Of a DNA stretch of 64,000 nt, positions 44,591 through 52,624 are shown piece by piece. Position numbers and translations under genes: made by a program. A model generated the notes under the pieces. It had not been told where the DNA came from, ran no database searches, and was given only the letters and a program-made list of their open reading frames with translations. The first letter of the stretch is position 1, and each line of letters opens with the position of its first letter. The DNA is taken from the NCBI GenBank assembly GCA_903887415.1, contig CAISPO010000038.1, positions 1 through 64,000 on the forward strand, given 5' to 3'. Source of the DNA: an uncultured Bacteroidota bacterium. Lineage in GTDB: Bacteria > Bacteroidota > Bacteroidia > Chitinophagales > Chitinophagaceae.

Positions 44591-46681
44591 ATGAAATACA
44601 GTAACCACTTAAAATGGGCAATACCCGTAATAGCAATGAGCACACAACTGTTCACCAGTAGCTGTAACAGCAGCACTACGACCACCACCAAAACCGAGAC
44701 AACAACCACAGTAGAAGGCTACGACAGCACCTTCAATGTAATGGCGCAATCGTTTGCCGACCTGCAGATGCTGCGCTACCAGGTGCCAGGCTTTAATGGC
44801 CTGAGCCTGCAACGGAAGAAACTCGCCTACTACCTCTACGAGGCCGGCCTCAGCGGCCGGGACATGATCTACGACCAGAAAAGCAAGTATGGCCTCATGC
44901 TCCGCAAAACAATAGAGGCCGTTTATGGCTCCTATAAAGGCGATAAGAACAGTGACGACTGGAAAAAGTTTGAGGTCTATTGCGGCAGGTTTTGGTTCAG
45001 CAATGGCAACCACCACCACTATAGCAATGAAAAGTTCATACCGGAATGTTCCTACGAATATTTCTCGGGGATAGTAAAGGCAGCCGACACAACGCAACTG
45101 CCGAAAAACAGCGGCGAGAGTACAGACGCTTTCCTGGCGAGGATAAAACCAATTGTTTATGATCTGAAATTTGAGCCTAAAGTTGTTGACCAGCGCCCGA
45201 ATATTGATAACATCGTCAACTCCTCCAACAACTTCTACGAAGGCGTAACACAAAAAGAAGTAGAGGACTTCTATGCAAAGTTCGATACAAAAGGCAACGC
45301 GCCATCATGGGGGCTCAACAGCAAGCTGATGAAAGAAAACGGCCAGATCACAGAGCACACCTGGAAGAGCGGCGGCATGTATGGCGCTGCTATTGATAAG
45401 ATCATATTCTGGCTGGAGAAAGCAGCTACTGTAGCAGAAGACAGTGTGCAGAAAAAGTCGCTGGACCTGCTGGTTCAGTATTACAAGACCGGCGACCTGA
45501 AAACATGGGACGACTACAACATCGCCTGGGTTGACTCAAAGTCACGTATTGATGCCGTAGTTGGCTTTATAGAAGTGTATCTCGATGCCATAGGCAAGAA
45601 AGGCAGCTTTGAAAGTACCATATCCCTCAAGGACATGGAAGAGACCAAGCGCATTGAGGCAATAGCCAACCAGGCACAATGGTTTGAAGACAACTCACCC
45701 ATAATGCCCGAACACAAAAAGAAAACAGTGAAGGGCATTACCGGCAAAGCCATCACTGTGATCGTGGAGAGCGGCGATGCGGCGCCCAGCACGCCTATAG
45801 GTATCAACCTCCCCAACGCAGAATGGATACGTAAAGAACACGGCTCTAAATCCGTATCGCTCTCCAACATCATCCATTCCTATAATGTAGTAAGTGCAAA
45901 AAGCGGCCTGGTGGATGAATTCGCTGTGAACGATACCGTAATGCAGCGCATGAAGAAATACGGAGCACTCTCCAGCGACCTGCATACCGACATGCATGAA
46001 TGCATAGGCCATGCATCGGGCCAAATAAACCCCGGCGTAGAAACAACCGACAAAACCCTGAAGAACTACGCGAGCTGCCTGGAAGAAGCCCGCGCCGACC
46101 TCGTAGGCCTCTACTACATTATGGACAAGAAGCTCGTGGACATAGGCGTAATGCCCAGCCTGGAAGTGGGCGAAGCGGGCTATGACAACTACATGATGAA
46201 CGGCCTCATGACACAGCTCACCCGCCTGAAACCCGGAGAGCAACTGGAAGAAGCCCATATGCGCAATCGTGCCCTCATAGCGCACTGGGCTTATGAAAAA
46301 GGGAAGAAAGACAAAGTAGTAGCTTTTGTAACAAAGAACGGCAAGACCTATGTACAGGTAAACGACTACAACAAGCTCCGCGACCTCTTCGGCCAGTTGC
46401 TGAAAGAGATACAGCGCATAAAATCAGAAGGCGACTACAACGCAGGTAAAAACCTCGTAGAGAACTACGGCGTAAAAGTGGACGCCAAGCTGCACAAAGA
46501 AATACTGGAGCGCTTCGCCAAGCTGAACATAAAGCCCTACCGCGGCTTCATTCAGCCCAAACTGGTGCCTGTAATGAGCGGCAACGACATCAGCGACGTA
46601 AAAGTAGAATACCCCGACAACTTCTTCACCCAGATGATGGAGTATGGCAAGAACTATGGCTTTTTGCCCGTGAAGAACTGA
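44591..46681 (+). CDS. Dipeptidyl peptidase III family lipoprotein (M49)
   Basis: Zinc metallopeptidase that removes dipeptides from the N-terminus of oligopeptides. The M49 zinc motif HECIGH is at residues 469-474 and the second, EEARAD, at 498-503, giving the two His and the Glu ligands. HASGQINPG after the first motif is also typical. ATG 44591 is chosen because it opens a signal peptide (LKWAIPVIAMSTQLFTSSC) with a possible lipidated Cys; the track's start at 44279 translates repeat DNA. The 696-residue length fits bacterial M49 enzymes. The lipobox is imperfect (TSSC), so periplasmic or outer-membrane anchoring is likely but not certain. Confidence 0.92.
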   Translation: MKYSNHLKWAIPVIAMSTQLFTSSCNSSTTTTTKTETTTTVEGYDSTFNVMAQSFADLQMLRYQVPGFNGLSLQRKKLAYYLYEAGLSGRDMIYDQKSKYGLMLRKTIEAVYGSYKGDKNSDDWKKFEVYCGRFWFSNGNHHHYSNEKFIPECSYEYFSGIVKAADTTQLPKNSGESTDAFLARIKPIVYDLKFEPKVVDQRPNIDNIVNSSNNFYEGVTQKEVEDFYAKFDTKGNAPSWGLNSKLMKENGQITEHTWKSGGMYGAAIDKIIFWLEKAATVAEDSVQKKSLDLLVQYYKTGDLKTWDDYNIAWVDSKSRIDAVVGFIEVYLDAIGKKGSFESTISLKDMEETKRIEAIANQAQWFEDNSPIMPEHKKKTVKGITGKAITVIVESGDAAPSTPIGINLPNAEWIRKEHGSKSVSLSNIIHSYNVVSAKSGLVDEFAVNDTVMQRMKKYGALSSDLHTDMHECIGHASGQINPGVETTDKTLKNYASCLEEARADLVGLYYIMDKKLVDIGVMPSLEVGEAGYDNYMMNGLMTQLTRLKPGEQLEEAHMRNRALIAHWAYEKGKKDKVVAFVTKNGKTYVQVNDYNKLRDLFGQLLKEIQRIKSEGDYNAGKNLVENYGVKVDAKLHKEILERFAKLNIKPYRGFIQPKLVPVMSGNDISDVKVEYPDNFFTQMMEYGKNYGFLPVKN

Positions 46682-46717
46682 TATAAGGAAATCTTGAGGC
46701 CAGTTGAATAGCGCCTT

Positions 46718-46745
46718 GTCATGGTGAGCCCCGCCGAACCATGAC
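46718..46745. repeat. GTCATGG-TGAGCCCCGCCGAA-CCATGAC palindrome
   Basis: Arms GTCATGGT and ACCATGAC enclose the core GAGCCCCGCCGA. A second copy at 51608 keeps the core but has arms GTCATCC and GGATAAC, so the two arms changed together. Confidence 0.8.
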
Positions 46746-46803
46746 TGATGAGGCTTAAGCTAAAGTCGATTAGAGTAGGAAGTATAAAAATGGGAATAGT
46801 TCA

Positions 46804-46843
46804 ATGAAAGAAGGCAGCTCTATGCAGGGTAGCCTTCTTTCAT
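46804..46843. terminator. Bidirectional terminator between convergent genes
   Basis: ATGAAAGAAGGC and GCCTTCTTTCAT form a 12-bp perfect stem around a 16-nt loop, between the DPP III stop (46681) and the M56 stop (46854). The A-rich and T-rich arms can serve either strand. Confidence 0.8.
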
Positions 46844-46853
46844 TTACAGAAGT

Positions 46854-48284
46854 TTATTGTTCCTCTATGCTCGTCCACTGTACCTTATGATCCTTCACAA
46901 CTATATTTCCACCGGTATATCCTATAGTATTACTTATTAAGTAATCCACGGGTTTTCCATTAATGCTGGCTGGTGTAAAGGCAAGACTACCATCACTAAG
47001 CAGCTTTTCTATTTTGTCAACTATTGGTTTTTTGTTGGTCACCTTTTCATCAACATCCGCACCTATTTTTTGTATGCCGTAATTTTCATAGTAGATTACC
47101 TTTCCCTTCCTGTCAATAACAACCTCAGATATGATCAGGTTGTACTCACCATCGGCAAGCTTTTCAAATTCCGGCTTTAGATTCCGCACCATATAGTCGG
47201 CAAGGCTTTTGTCTTTCGCTTTTATTTTTGGTTTTGAAGCATCTCTAACGTCGTGTATAGTTCGTCCATTCACTTTTATTGGTGGGTTTGCCCAGTTGTG
47301 GATTTTCGTCTCTTCTTTGCCGGTTACTGGATCAGTAACAATAACAGTGTCAGGTGGCTTTTGTGGGGCAAATTCAATTGTATTTCCATTAAAGGTCACC
47401 TTATTATCCACCTTCTTGAACTTCTGTGAAAAGCTATTCTTTGAAAAGCACACTATACATATTAGTGCCAGCGGCACAAATACTAGCATCTTACTTCTGG
47501 CAGCCATTGATGATTTACGTGTTAGCATAACGATCCTTTTTTTTATGGGTGAACGATTAAATGAATGAGTGATACTAGGCGCTGTTTGCAGCAGTGCCTG
47601 CTCTATAAGAAACTTACCGTAAAACTGTGGCCGCCCGCTACCTGCTTTATCAGCCTGGTATTCATGCTGCATCATTAGCCGCTTTTGGTAAACATATACC
47701 AGCGGGTGAAACCAGAACACAATGCGCGCAACCTGCATCAGCAGCAGATCTACGAAATGAAACAGCAGTCCATGCATCTGTTCATGCGCAATGATCGTAT
47801 TCCACTCCTCCGTATCATATCGCTCCCTGCTGCTCACAAATACATAATTGAATATAGAGAACGGAGCGTAGTCTTTGTTTGTCTCAATGATGATGCACGA
47901 CCCTTCTCGGTACCGGTTACCAGCGCGGTACAGCCGTGTTATTTTTACAACTTCAGCCAATAACAATAAGAGGCTCACAACCGCTCCAGCCAAATAGACA
48001 AAACCCAGGTATAAGTCCCAATTGACTGATGCAGATGCCGGCGTGGCCGAGGCAACAATTGTTTCCTTCGCAGCGATCACCCGCTCTACAGGCCTTTGCA
48101 GAGCTGCCGTATATATCGGGCCATCACCCTGCCACTGCCAGAGCGGCAACAATGCTCCCAGCAGAAAAGTAAGCAGCAGGTAAAACCTGTTATACCCATG
48201 GTAGCTTTCCCTCCGCAGGAAAACATCGAATAGTACAAGACTGATAAGCCAGATAGCCGTAGCGTTTAAGAGATATTGCAGCAT
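46854..48284 (-). CDS. BlaR1-type M56 membrane metallopeptidase with TonB-C-like periplasmic domain
   Basis: Signal-transducing membrane protease, expected to cleave its partner repressor. Three N-terminal helices (LLNATAIWLISLVLFDVFL, FYLLLTFLLGALLPL, LGFVYLAGAVVSLLLLLA) come before the cytoplasmic zinc site HEQMH (residues 167-171); HEYQAD near residue 208 holds the third ligand. A fourth helix (MLVFVPLALICIVCF) leads to a periplasmic part of about 185 residues. There, LIISEVVIDRKGKVIYYENYG and FTPASINGKPVDYLI give a TonB C-terminal-like fold. It does not look like the penicillin-binding sensor of true BlaR1. It begins 1 nt after the blaI-like stop. A similar free domain is encoded just upstream (48735-49340). 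Confidence 0.88.
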   Translation of the reverse strand: MLQYLLNATAIWLISLVLFDVFLRRESYHGYNRFYLLLTFLLGALLPLWQWQGDGPIYTAALQRPVERVIAAKETIVASATPASASVNWDLYLGFVYLAGAVVSLLLLLAEVVKITRLYRAGNRYREGSCIIIETNKDYAPFSIFNYVFVSSRERYDTEEWNTIIAHEQMHGLLFHFVDLLLMQVARIVFWFHPLVYVYQKRLMMQHEYQADKAGSGRPQFYGKFLIEQALLQTAPSITHSFNRSPIKKRIVMLTRKSSMAARSKMLVFVPLALICIVCFSKNSFSQKFKKVDNKVTFNGNTIEFAPQKPPDTVIVTDPVTGKEETKIHNWANPPIKVNGRTIHDVRDASKPKIKAKDKSLADYMVRNLKPEFEKLADGEYNLIISEVVIDRKGKVIYYENYGIQKIGADVDEKVTNKKPIVDKIEKLLSDGSLAFTPASINGKPVDYLISNTIGYTGGNIVVKDHKVQWTSIEEQ

Positions 48285-48285
48285 G

Positions 48286-48669
48286 TCATTTCTTTTTAGG
48301 ATTATCTACTGTTTTTAGCAGGTCGTTCAGTTCCTTCAGGTTCATGTCCTCGCTTTGCACCAGGAAACTAACCAGCTTCTTAGGCGAGCCGCCAAAGTAT
48401 TTTTCCACCAGGCTTTTTACGCCATGCTGTGCATACTCTTCTTTGGTGATGATGGGGAAGTACTCATGCGTCTTGCCATAAGCCTTGTGGCCTACAAACT
48501 CTTTCTTCTCCAGTATCCGCACTACAGATGATATGGTGCTGTGCGGCATATCCGGGTCGCCCAGTTTATCTATGATATCACGCACCACGCAGCGATCCAG
48601 TTGCCAGATGATGTGCATCACTTCTTCTTCAGCCTTGGTCAGTGTAGGTAATGTCTTATTCCGTTTCAT
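48286..48669 (-). CDS. BlaI/MecI/CopY family transcriptional repressor
   Basis: Winged-helix repressor partner of the adjacent M56 protease. The 127 residues include the typical start LTKAEEEVMHIIWQLDRCVVRDI, the recognition-helix region MPHSTISSVVRILEKKEFVG, the wing (KAYGKTHEYFPIITKEEY) and the C-terminal dimerisation part (LVEKYFGGSPKKLVSFLV). In the family, proteolysis of the repressor by the M56 partner relieves repression. A perfect dyad overlaps its own start codon, so it is likely autoregulated along with the M56 gene. Confidence 0.93.
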   Translation of the reverse strand: MKRNKTLPTLTKAEEEVMHIIWQLDRCVVRDIIDKLGDPDMPHSTISSVVRILEKKEFVGHKAYGKTHEYFPIITKEEYAQHGVKSLVEKYFGGSPKKLVSFLVQSEDMNLKELNDLLKTVDNPKKK

Positions 48670-48686
48670 AACGTAAAATTACGTTA
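48669..48686. promoter_or_regulatory. Putative BlaI operator overlapping the blaI-like start codon
   Basis: TAACGTAA, 2 nt, TTACGTTA: a perfect 8-bp inverted repeat directly in front of the ATG. Its position and symmetry fit binding by a BlaI-type dimer. A single TACGTT half-site occurs close to the start of the 48735-49340 gene. Confidence 0.72.
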
Positions 48687-48734
48687 CAAAACTTAAAAAC
48701 CAAATTTATTTTTCCGGAGCGTAGGGAAACCGAT

Positions 48735-49340
48735 CTATTTTGAGTAGTAAATACTATGGTTGTTCACCCTGAAGTACGCCTTCCAGATATCCTTATCATC
48801 CGCAAAAGCAGGTACCTTGCCCTTGTGGTCATTATCATTGGCAGGAATAAAATTCGCCTCCTTCATTACGGTGCACAGCCTTTTAAATATGGCCAACTGC
48901 ACATCCAAAGCCAGTGGGTTACCTCCTGAAGAATCCCGCACTCCCTCATACCCGAAGTAAGCCACCTTGCCTTTTGCATCCACCAATATATCCCGCAGAT
49001 TCAGTGTATAGCTGCCCTCCGGTATTTTATTGAGTTCATCAGCAATACCGTTAAACAAATAGTCATGAAAGATCTCATCACCTTTGTATTGCGGCTGGTT
49101 GCCTTTTACCTGCACCTTCATGCCCCCTACTTTTATCGGCCGGGCTATGGTCGTGGCTCTATGCACCACTTGCCCATTGCCGCTTTCGCTACCCATTGCG
49201 AAGTCGCCAGCTTTAACTTTAGAAAACTCTATGGCCACGCCCTTGCGTACCACCTTATCTCCATTTCTTTCAAATGTTTGCGCGAAACCTGTAAATGGAA
49301 TACATACCAATAAGACCAGGAAAAAACAGATTGCCTTCAT
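48735..49340 (-). CDS. Secreted protein resembling the periplasmic domain of the neighbouring M56 protease
   Basis: A 201-residue exported protein with signal peptide MKAICFFLVLLVCIPFTGFA. The mature part parallels the M56 C-terminus: KVVRKGVAIEFSK with KVTFNGNTIEFAP, DYLFNGIADELNKIPEGSYT with DYMVRNLKPEFEKLADGEYN, and LRDILVDAKGKVAYFGYEGV with ISEVVIDRKGKVIYYENYGI. It therefore seems to be a free copy of that TonB-C-like domain. It lies upstream of the blaI-like gene on the same strand, 65 bp before it, with the operator in between. A decoy, ligand carrier or co-sensor role is inference only. Confidence 0.72.
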   Translation of the reverse strand: MKAICFFLVLLVCIPFTGFAQTFERNGDKVVRKGVAIEFSKVKAGDFAMGSESGNGQVVHRATTIARPIKVGGMKVQVKGNQPQYKGDEIFHDYLFNGIADELNKIPEGSYTLNLRDILVDAKGKVAYFGYEGVRDSSGGNPLALDVQLAIFKRLCTVMKEANFIPANDNDHKGKVPAFADDKDIWKAYFRVNNHSIYYSK

Positions 49341-49395
49341 CAGATACGTTTTAGCATATCAACAAAATAACAACATCTCAATAAATACAAAAGGC

Positions 49396-49419
49396 AAAAG
49401 CCGGCATTAACCAGCTTTT
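49396..49419 (-). terminator. Probable terminator after etfA
   Basis: AAAAGC-GG and CC-GCTTTT arms around TTAATG, read on the minus strand and followed by a further T-rich run. It lies about 90 bp beyond the etfA stop and before the 49340 gene. A 1-nt bulge on each arm makes the call moderate. Confidence 0.5.
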
Positions 49420-49485
49420 TAAAAAAGATATGACACCCGCTTTGCTCAACCGTTATTCCACTGCTGAAAACATATTCACAAAGCA

Positions 49486-49507
49486 CTCCCCTTTAGGGGC
49501 CGGGGGT
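49486..49507. repeat. CTCCCC-TTTA-GGGG palindrome at the etfA stop
   Basis: CTCCCCTTTAGGGGCCGGGG touches the first base of the etfA stop codon. It shares the TTTAGG...GGCCGGGG pattern with the element at 50545, which directly follows etfB. Confidence 0.75.
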
Positions 49508-50478
49508 TACTGTCCCTTAAACTTCTTCACCGCCTCAGTAAGCCTTGGTACTATCTCCATAGCATCGCCCAGCACACCGTAGTCGGCAGCCTTAAAGAAT
49601 GGCGCTTCCGGGTCTTTATTGATGACAACAATCGTCTTCGATCCATTCACACCTGCCAGGTGCTGAATAGCGCCGGATATGCCCACCGCTATATACAGGT
49701 TCGGGCGAATGGTGCCACCCGTCTGGCCCACATGCTCATTATGCGGCCGCCAGTGACTGTCTGCCACAGGGCGGCTGCATGCCAGCGCGGCACCCAGTTC
49801 CTTGGCCAGGTCTTCCAGCACATACCAGTTTTCCGGGCCCTTCATGCCACGGCCACCGCTCACTACCAGTTCTGCCTCAGAGAGCGGCACGCTGCCACTC
49901 GCCTTGCTCACTTCCACCACCTTTATTGAAAAGTCTTTGTCTTCAAAAGTCACATCCAGGTTCTCCACCGTAGCGCTACCCTCACCCTTTACCACAGGAT
50001 AAGTATTCGGCATCAGCGTGATCACCTTTACATCGCTGGTCACATTCACATACGCAAATGCCTTGCCGCTGAATACATTCTTCTTCACCACAAAACCCTT
50101 GCTCAGGTCTGGATAAGACACCGCACCAGCCACCAATCCCGCCTTCAGGCGAGCAGCAAGCCGCGGAGTTACCGCCTTGCCCACCGTATCATGCAGGCCC
50201 ACGATCACCTTGGCGCCTTCCTTCGCAGCAGCAGCCAGCATCACCTTGGTATAAGCCCGGCTGTTGAATTCATTGAGCCGGCTGTCCGTAGTGTGCAGCA
50301 CCTTATTAGCGCCATACTGGCCCAGTGCCTGCATAGCCGCATTATCTGCATCGCCCACAGCTACGGCCGTTACCGTAGTGCCCGTAGCCTTAGCTATATT
50401 AGCCGCATATTGCACCGCCTCCAGCGATTTCTTCTTAAAAACCCCACCCGCGTGTTCAACTAAAACAAGTACGCTCAT
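49507..50478 (-). CDS. etfA: Electron transfer flavoprotein alpha subunit
   Basis: FAD-binding subunit of ETF, which carries electrons from acyl-CoA and other dehydrogenases to the quinone pool. The 323 residues start SVLVLVEHAGGVFKKKSLEA. The C-terminal FAD domain holds the consensus VVSGGRGMKGPENW, SRPVADSHWRPHNEHVGQTG and the family signature LYIAVGISGAIQHLAGV, with INKDPEAPFFKAADYG. It lies 96 bp downstream of etfB and is presumably co-transcribed, with a palindrome and AT-rich spacer between the two. Confidence 0.97.
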   Translation of the reverse strand: MSVLVLVEHAGGVFKKKSLEAVQYAANIAKATGTTVTAVAVGDADNAAMQALGQYGANKVLHTTDSRLNEFNSRAYTKVMLAAAAKEGAKVIVGLHDTVGKAVTPRLAARLKAGLVAGAVSYPDLSKGFVVKKNVFSGKAFAYVNVTSDVKVITLMPNTYPVVKGEGSATVENLDVTFEDKDFSIKVVEVSKASGSVPLSEAELVVSGGRGMKGPENWYVLEDLAKELGAALACSRPVADSHWRPHNEHVGQTGGTIRPNLYIAVGISGAIQHLAGVNGSKTIVVINKDPEAPFFKAADYGVLGDAMEIVPRLTEAVKKFKGQ

Positions 50479-50484
50479 CTTTAT

Positions 50485-50572
50485 AGTAATTTGTAATTAG
50501 TAATTGGTAATTAGTAGTAAGTAACATGACCTTTTGCGCAACAACTCCCTCCTTTAGGAGGGCCGGGGAGGT
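50485..50572. repeat. AT-rich spacer plus CCCTCC palindrome between etfB and etfA
   Basis: 50485-50525 is a low-complexity run of TAATTTGTAATTAGTAATTGG words just upstream of the etfA start. 50545-50572 contains CTCCCTCCTTTAGGAGGG plus GCCGGGGAGG, forming a hairpin 2 bp beyond the etfB stop. Confidence 0.75.
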
Positions 50573-50574
50573 TC

Positions 50575-51318
50575 TCAAATCACTTTAGCCTCCGTATGCA
50601 GCAAATTAACAAGCTCATCCATATTCTCCGCAGCTATCATCTTCACGCCCGATTTTGCCGGAGGTAATTCATACGATACTATTGCGGTCAGCGCATCCAT
50701 CGCAGCCGGTGGAACCACCTTTAGCGGCTTGGTGCGCGCAGCCATAATGCCACGCATATTCGGGATACGCGCCTCGGCCACACCCTTCTGGCAACTGATC
50801 ACTACCGGCAGGCTGCACGAGTCTGTTTCCTCACCACCCTCTATCTCGCGCTTAGTCGTCACTACCCCACCCGCTACATCTATTTTCGATGCGAAGCCGA
50901 TGTAGTTCATATCCAGCAGTTCGGCCACCATAGCGCCCACGCTGCCGTTATTGTAGTCTATGCTTTCTTTACCGCACAGCACCAGGTCATAGCCCACAGT
51001 CTTAGCGTATTCGGCTATCTGTGCCGCCACCATATAGGTGTCATTGCTATCCGTATCTATACGTATCGCCTCGTCGCCGCCCAGCGCCAGCGCCTTGCGT
51101 ATCACCGGCTCGGCATCAGCCTTGCCCACAGTTATCAGGTGCACATCAGTAGCCACACCCGCTTCCTTCAGTTCCAGCGCCCTTACTATACCATACCATT
51201 CGTCATATGGATTGATGATAAACGTTACCCCCGCGGTGCTGAAATGCGTATTATTATCCGCAAACGCAACCTTCGTAGTGGTGTCCGGCACCGGGCAGAT
51301 ACAAACTAGTATTTTCAT
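50575..51318 (-). CDS. etfB: Electron transfer flavoprotein beta subunit
   Basis: AMP-binding subunit of ETF. The 247 residues start MKILVCICPVPDTTTKV, with FIINPYDEWYGIVRALELKE, the nucleotide-binding region LVLCGKESIDYNNGSVGAM, and the ETF-beta signature around VVISCQKGVAEARIPNMRGI followed by MAARTKPLKVV. It is the first gene of the etfBA pair. A conserved AT-rich low-complexity leader precedes its start. Confidence 0.97.
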   Translation of the reverse strand: MKILVCICPVPDTTTKVAFADNNTHFSTAGVTFIINPYDEWYGIVRALELKEAGVATDVHLITVGKADAEPVIRKALALGGDEAIRIDTDSNDTYMVAAQIAEYAKTVGYDLVLCGKESIDYNNGSVGAMVAELLDMNYIGFASKIDVAGGVVTTKREIEGGEETDSCSLPVVISCQKGVAEARIPNMRGIMAARTKPLKVVPPAAMDALTAIVSYELPPAKSGVKMIAAENMDELVNLLHTEAKVI

Positions 51319-51676
51319 TATAAATTTAAAATTAAAAAGTCAAAATTCAAAACACTCAGGTGGAGCGTTTGGGAGTGCAAAAGTAGGCAAAAAACTACAA
51401 ATTGTGATCTTCGATGAGTCAAGGCCGTCATTTCGCAGCGCAGCGGAGAAACCTCCTGAAAATCTGCACTTAGTTGAAGAAGGGTACTGTCCAAACTGAT
51501 TTACTACTATCACCACCTGTGGCTATGGCACACTTGTACAATAGGGTTTCTATTCTGCTTTCTCTGCACGTTATGCCCCGTAGGCGGCTACAGCTTTGTA
51601 GCATATTGTCATCCTGAGCCCCGCCGAAGGATAACCACAAAGCGCCCCGTAGTGTGCGCAACCTGTTCGCGATGGA
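51319..51676. other. Repeat-rich gap between etfB and the HNH gene
   Basis: Contains, in order, an AT-rich spacer (AAATTTAAAATTAAAAAGTC), a GTCATTTCGCAGCGCAGCGG palindrome-type repeat near 51430, a GTCATCC-TGAGCCCCGCCGAA element at 51608-51635, and a 30-bp sequence at 51642-51671 that recurs inverted at 52742. There is no ORF of substance. Confidence 0.7.
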
Positions 51677-52624
51677 CTAATAAGATTTATGCAGTTGCAT
51701 AAACCTTTCAAAATGCCAATTGAGATTATCAAGTGACGGTCGATATTGTATTTCATTTGGCAAATAAATCTTCCTGCCGTGAAAAGCTCTGATCGAATGA
51801 CTTCCCGATTCTGTAAAATGCTCCGATACTATTATGTCGAAATGCTTGTCTATAGTTATAAGGAAACGATCAAATGCTCTATGCAAATTTGGCGACAGCG
51901 ATATTCCGTTCCTGATCGTATCATCATGTGATTCCGAAAATGGCACAATATGGCAGGCATCAATCATTTGCACATCCCGCGTAGCAATTATTTTCATACC
52001 TGATATACAACACGTATAGTTGTAAATTTTTGGTACTACTTTCTTAAAGACACCGCTTCTTACAAAAATTTCCTCCTCATCCGTTTTAACAACTTCATTT
52101 TTATAATCGCCGGATGCCTCATTTAAAATTTGATTTTCTACCCTCTGCAATAAGCCGTAATCTCCCCCTTTTACTTTCTGCCCTTCTAAGTAGGTTTGTA
52201 ATAAAGTATGTTTCATTATTTCTCTGCTATGGTGGTTCATAAGCAGATCATAAAATGTTTCGTCAAAGTATGCGTAATCGATCGCATTTTTTAACGCAGC
52301 GAAACTTCTTATTGAATTTGATGAAGTGAGCAATATTTCTTTGCCAACCGATGTTTTTAAATGCCAGAAACCATCACTTTTTAAATGATAAAATGGTAGT
52401 GAAAAATTAGGATTGAATCGCTCATTTCTCACAAGCTCATGCCAGTTATCTTTAAATCTCGCAACTAATTCCGGAGTAATAAATATTCTGTTTTCTGTTA
52501 TCTCTTTTTTCTCAATAGACTGTATAACAGATAACATGAGTATGGCCTTATGCGGAGCTACCGCTCCCTTTGAGCGGTCAACTTTAAGTTTGGCAAGTTT
52601 ATTAATAGCGGCAGAAATCTCCAT
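51677..52624 (-). CDS. HNH endonuclease-like protein
   Basis: A 315-residue protein with a C-terminal HNH nuclease domain. NYTCCISGMKI, then VQMIDACHIVPFSESHDDTIRNG, then ISLSPNLHRAFDRFLITI supplies the His-Asn-His order in the HNH_2-like pattern used by restriction or defence nucleases. The N-terminal 200 residues (VAPHKAILMLSVIQSIEKKE, NPNFSLPFYHLKSDGFWHL) are of the kind found in front of such HNH domains. The track start at 52735 translates repeat DNA; ATG 52624 (MEISAAINKLAKLK) is used. The gene is visibly richer in A and T than etfBA, and 30-bp inverted repeats flank it, suggesting acquisition. No methylase is next to it. Confidence 0.85.
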   Translation of the reverse strand: MEISAAINKLAKLKVDRSKGAVAPHKAILMLSVIQSIEKKEITENRIFITPELVARFKDNWHELVRNERFNPNFSLPFYHLKSDGFWHLKTSVGKEILLTSSNSIRSFAALKNAIDYAYFDETFYDLLMNHHSREIMKHTLLQTYLEGQKVKGGDYGLLQRVENQILNEASGDYKNEVVKTDEEEIFVRSGVFKKVVPKIYNYTCCISGMKIIATRDVQMIDACHIVPFSESHDDTIRNGISLSPNLHRAFDRFLITIDKHFDIIVSEHFTESGSHSIRAFHGRKIYLPNEIQYRPSLDNLNWHFERFMQLHKSY

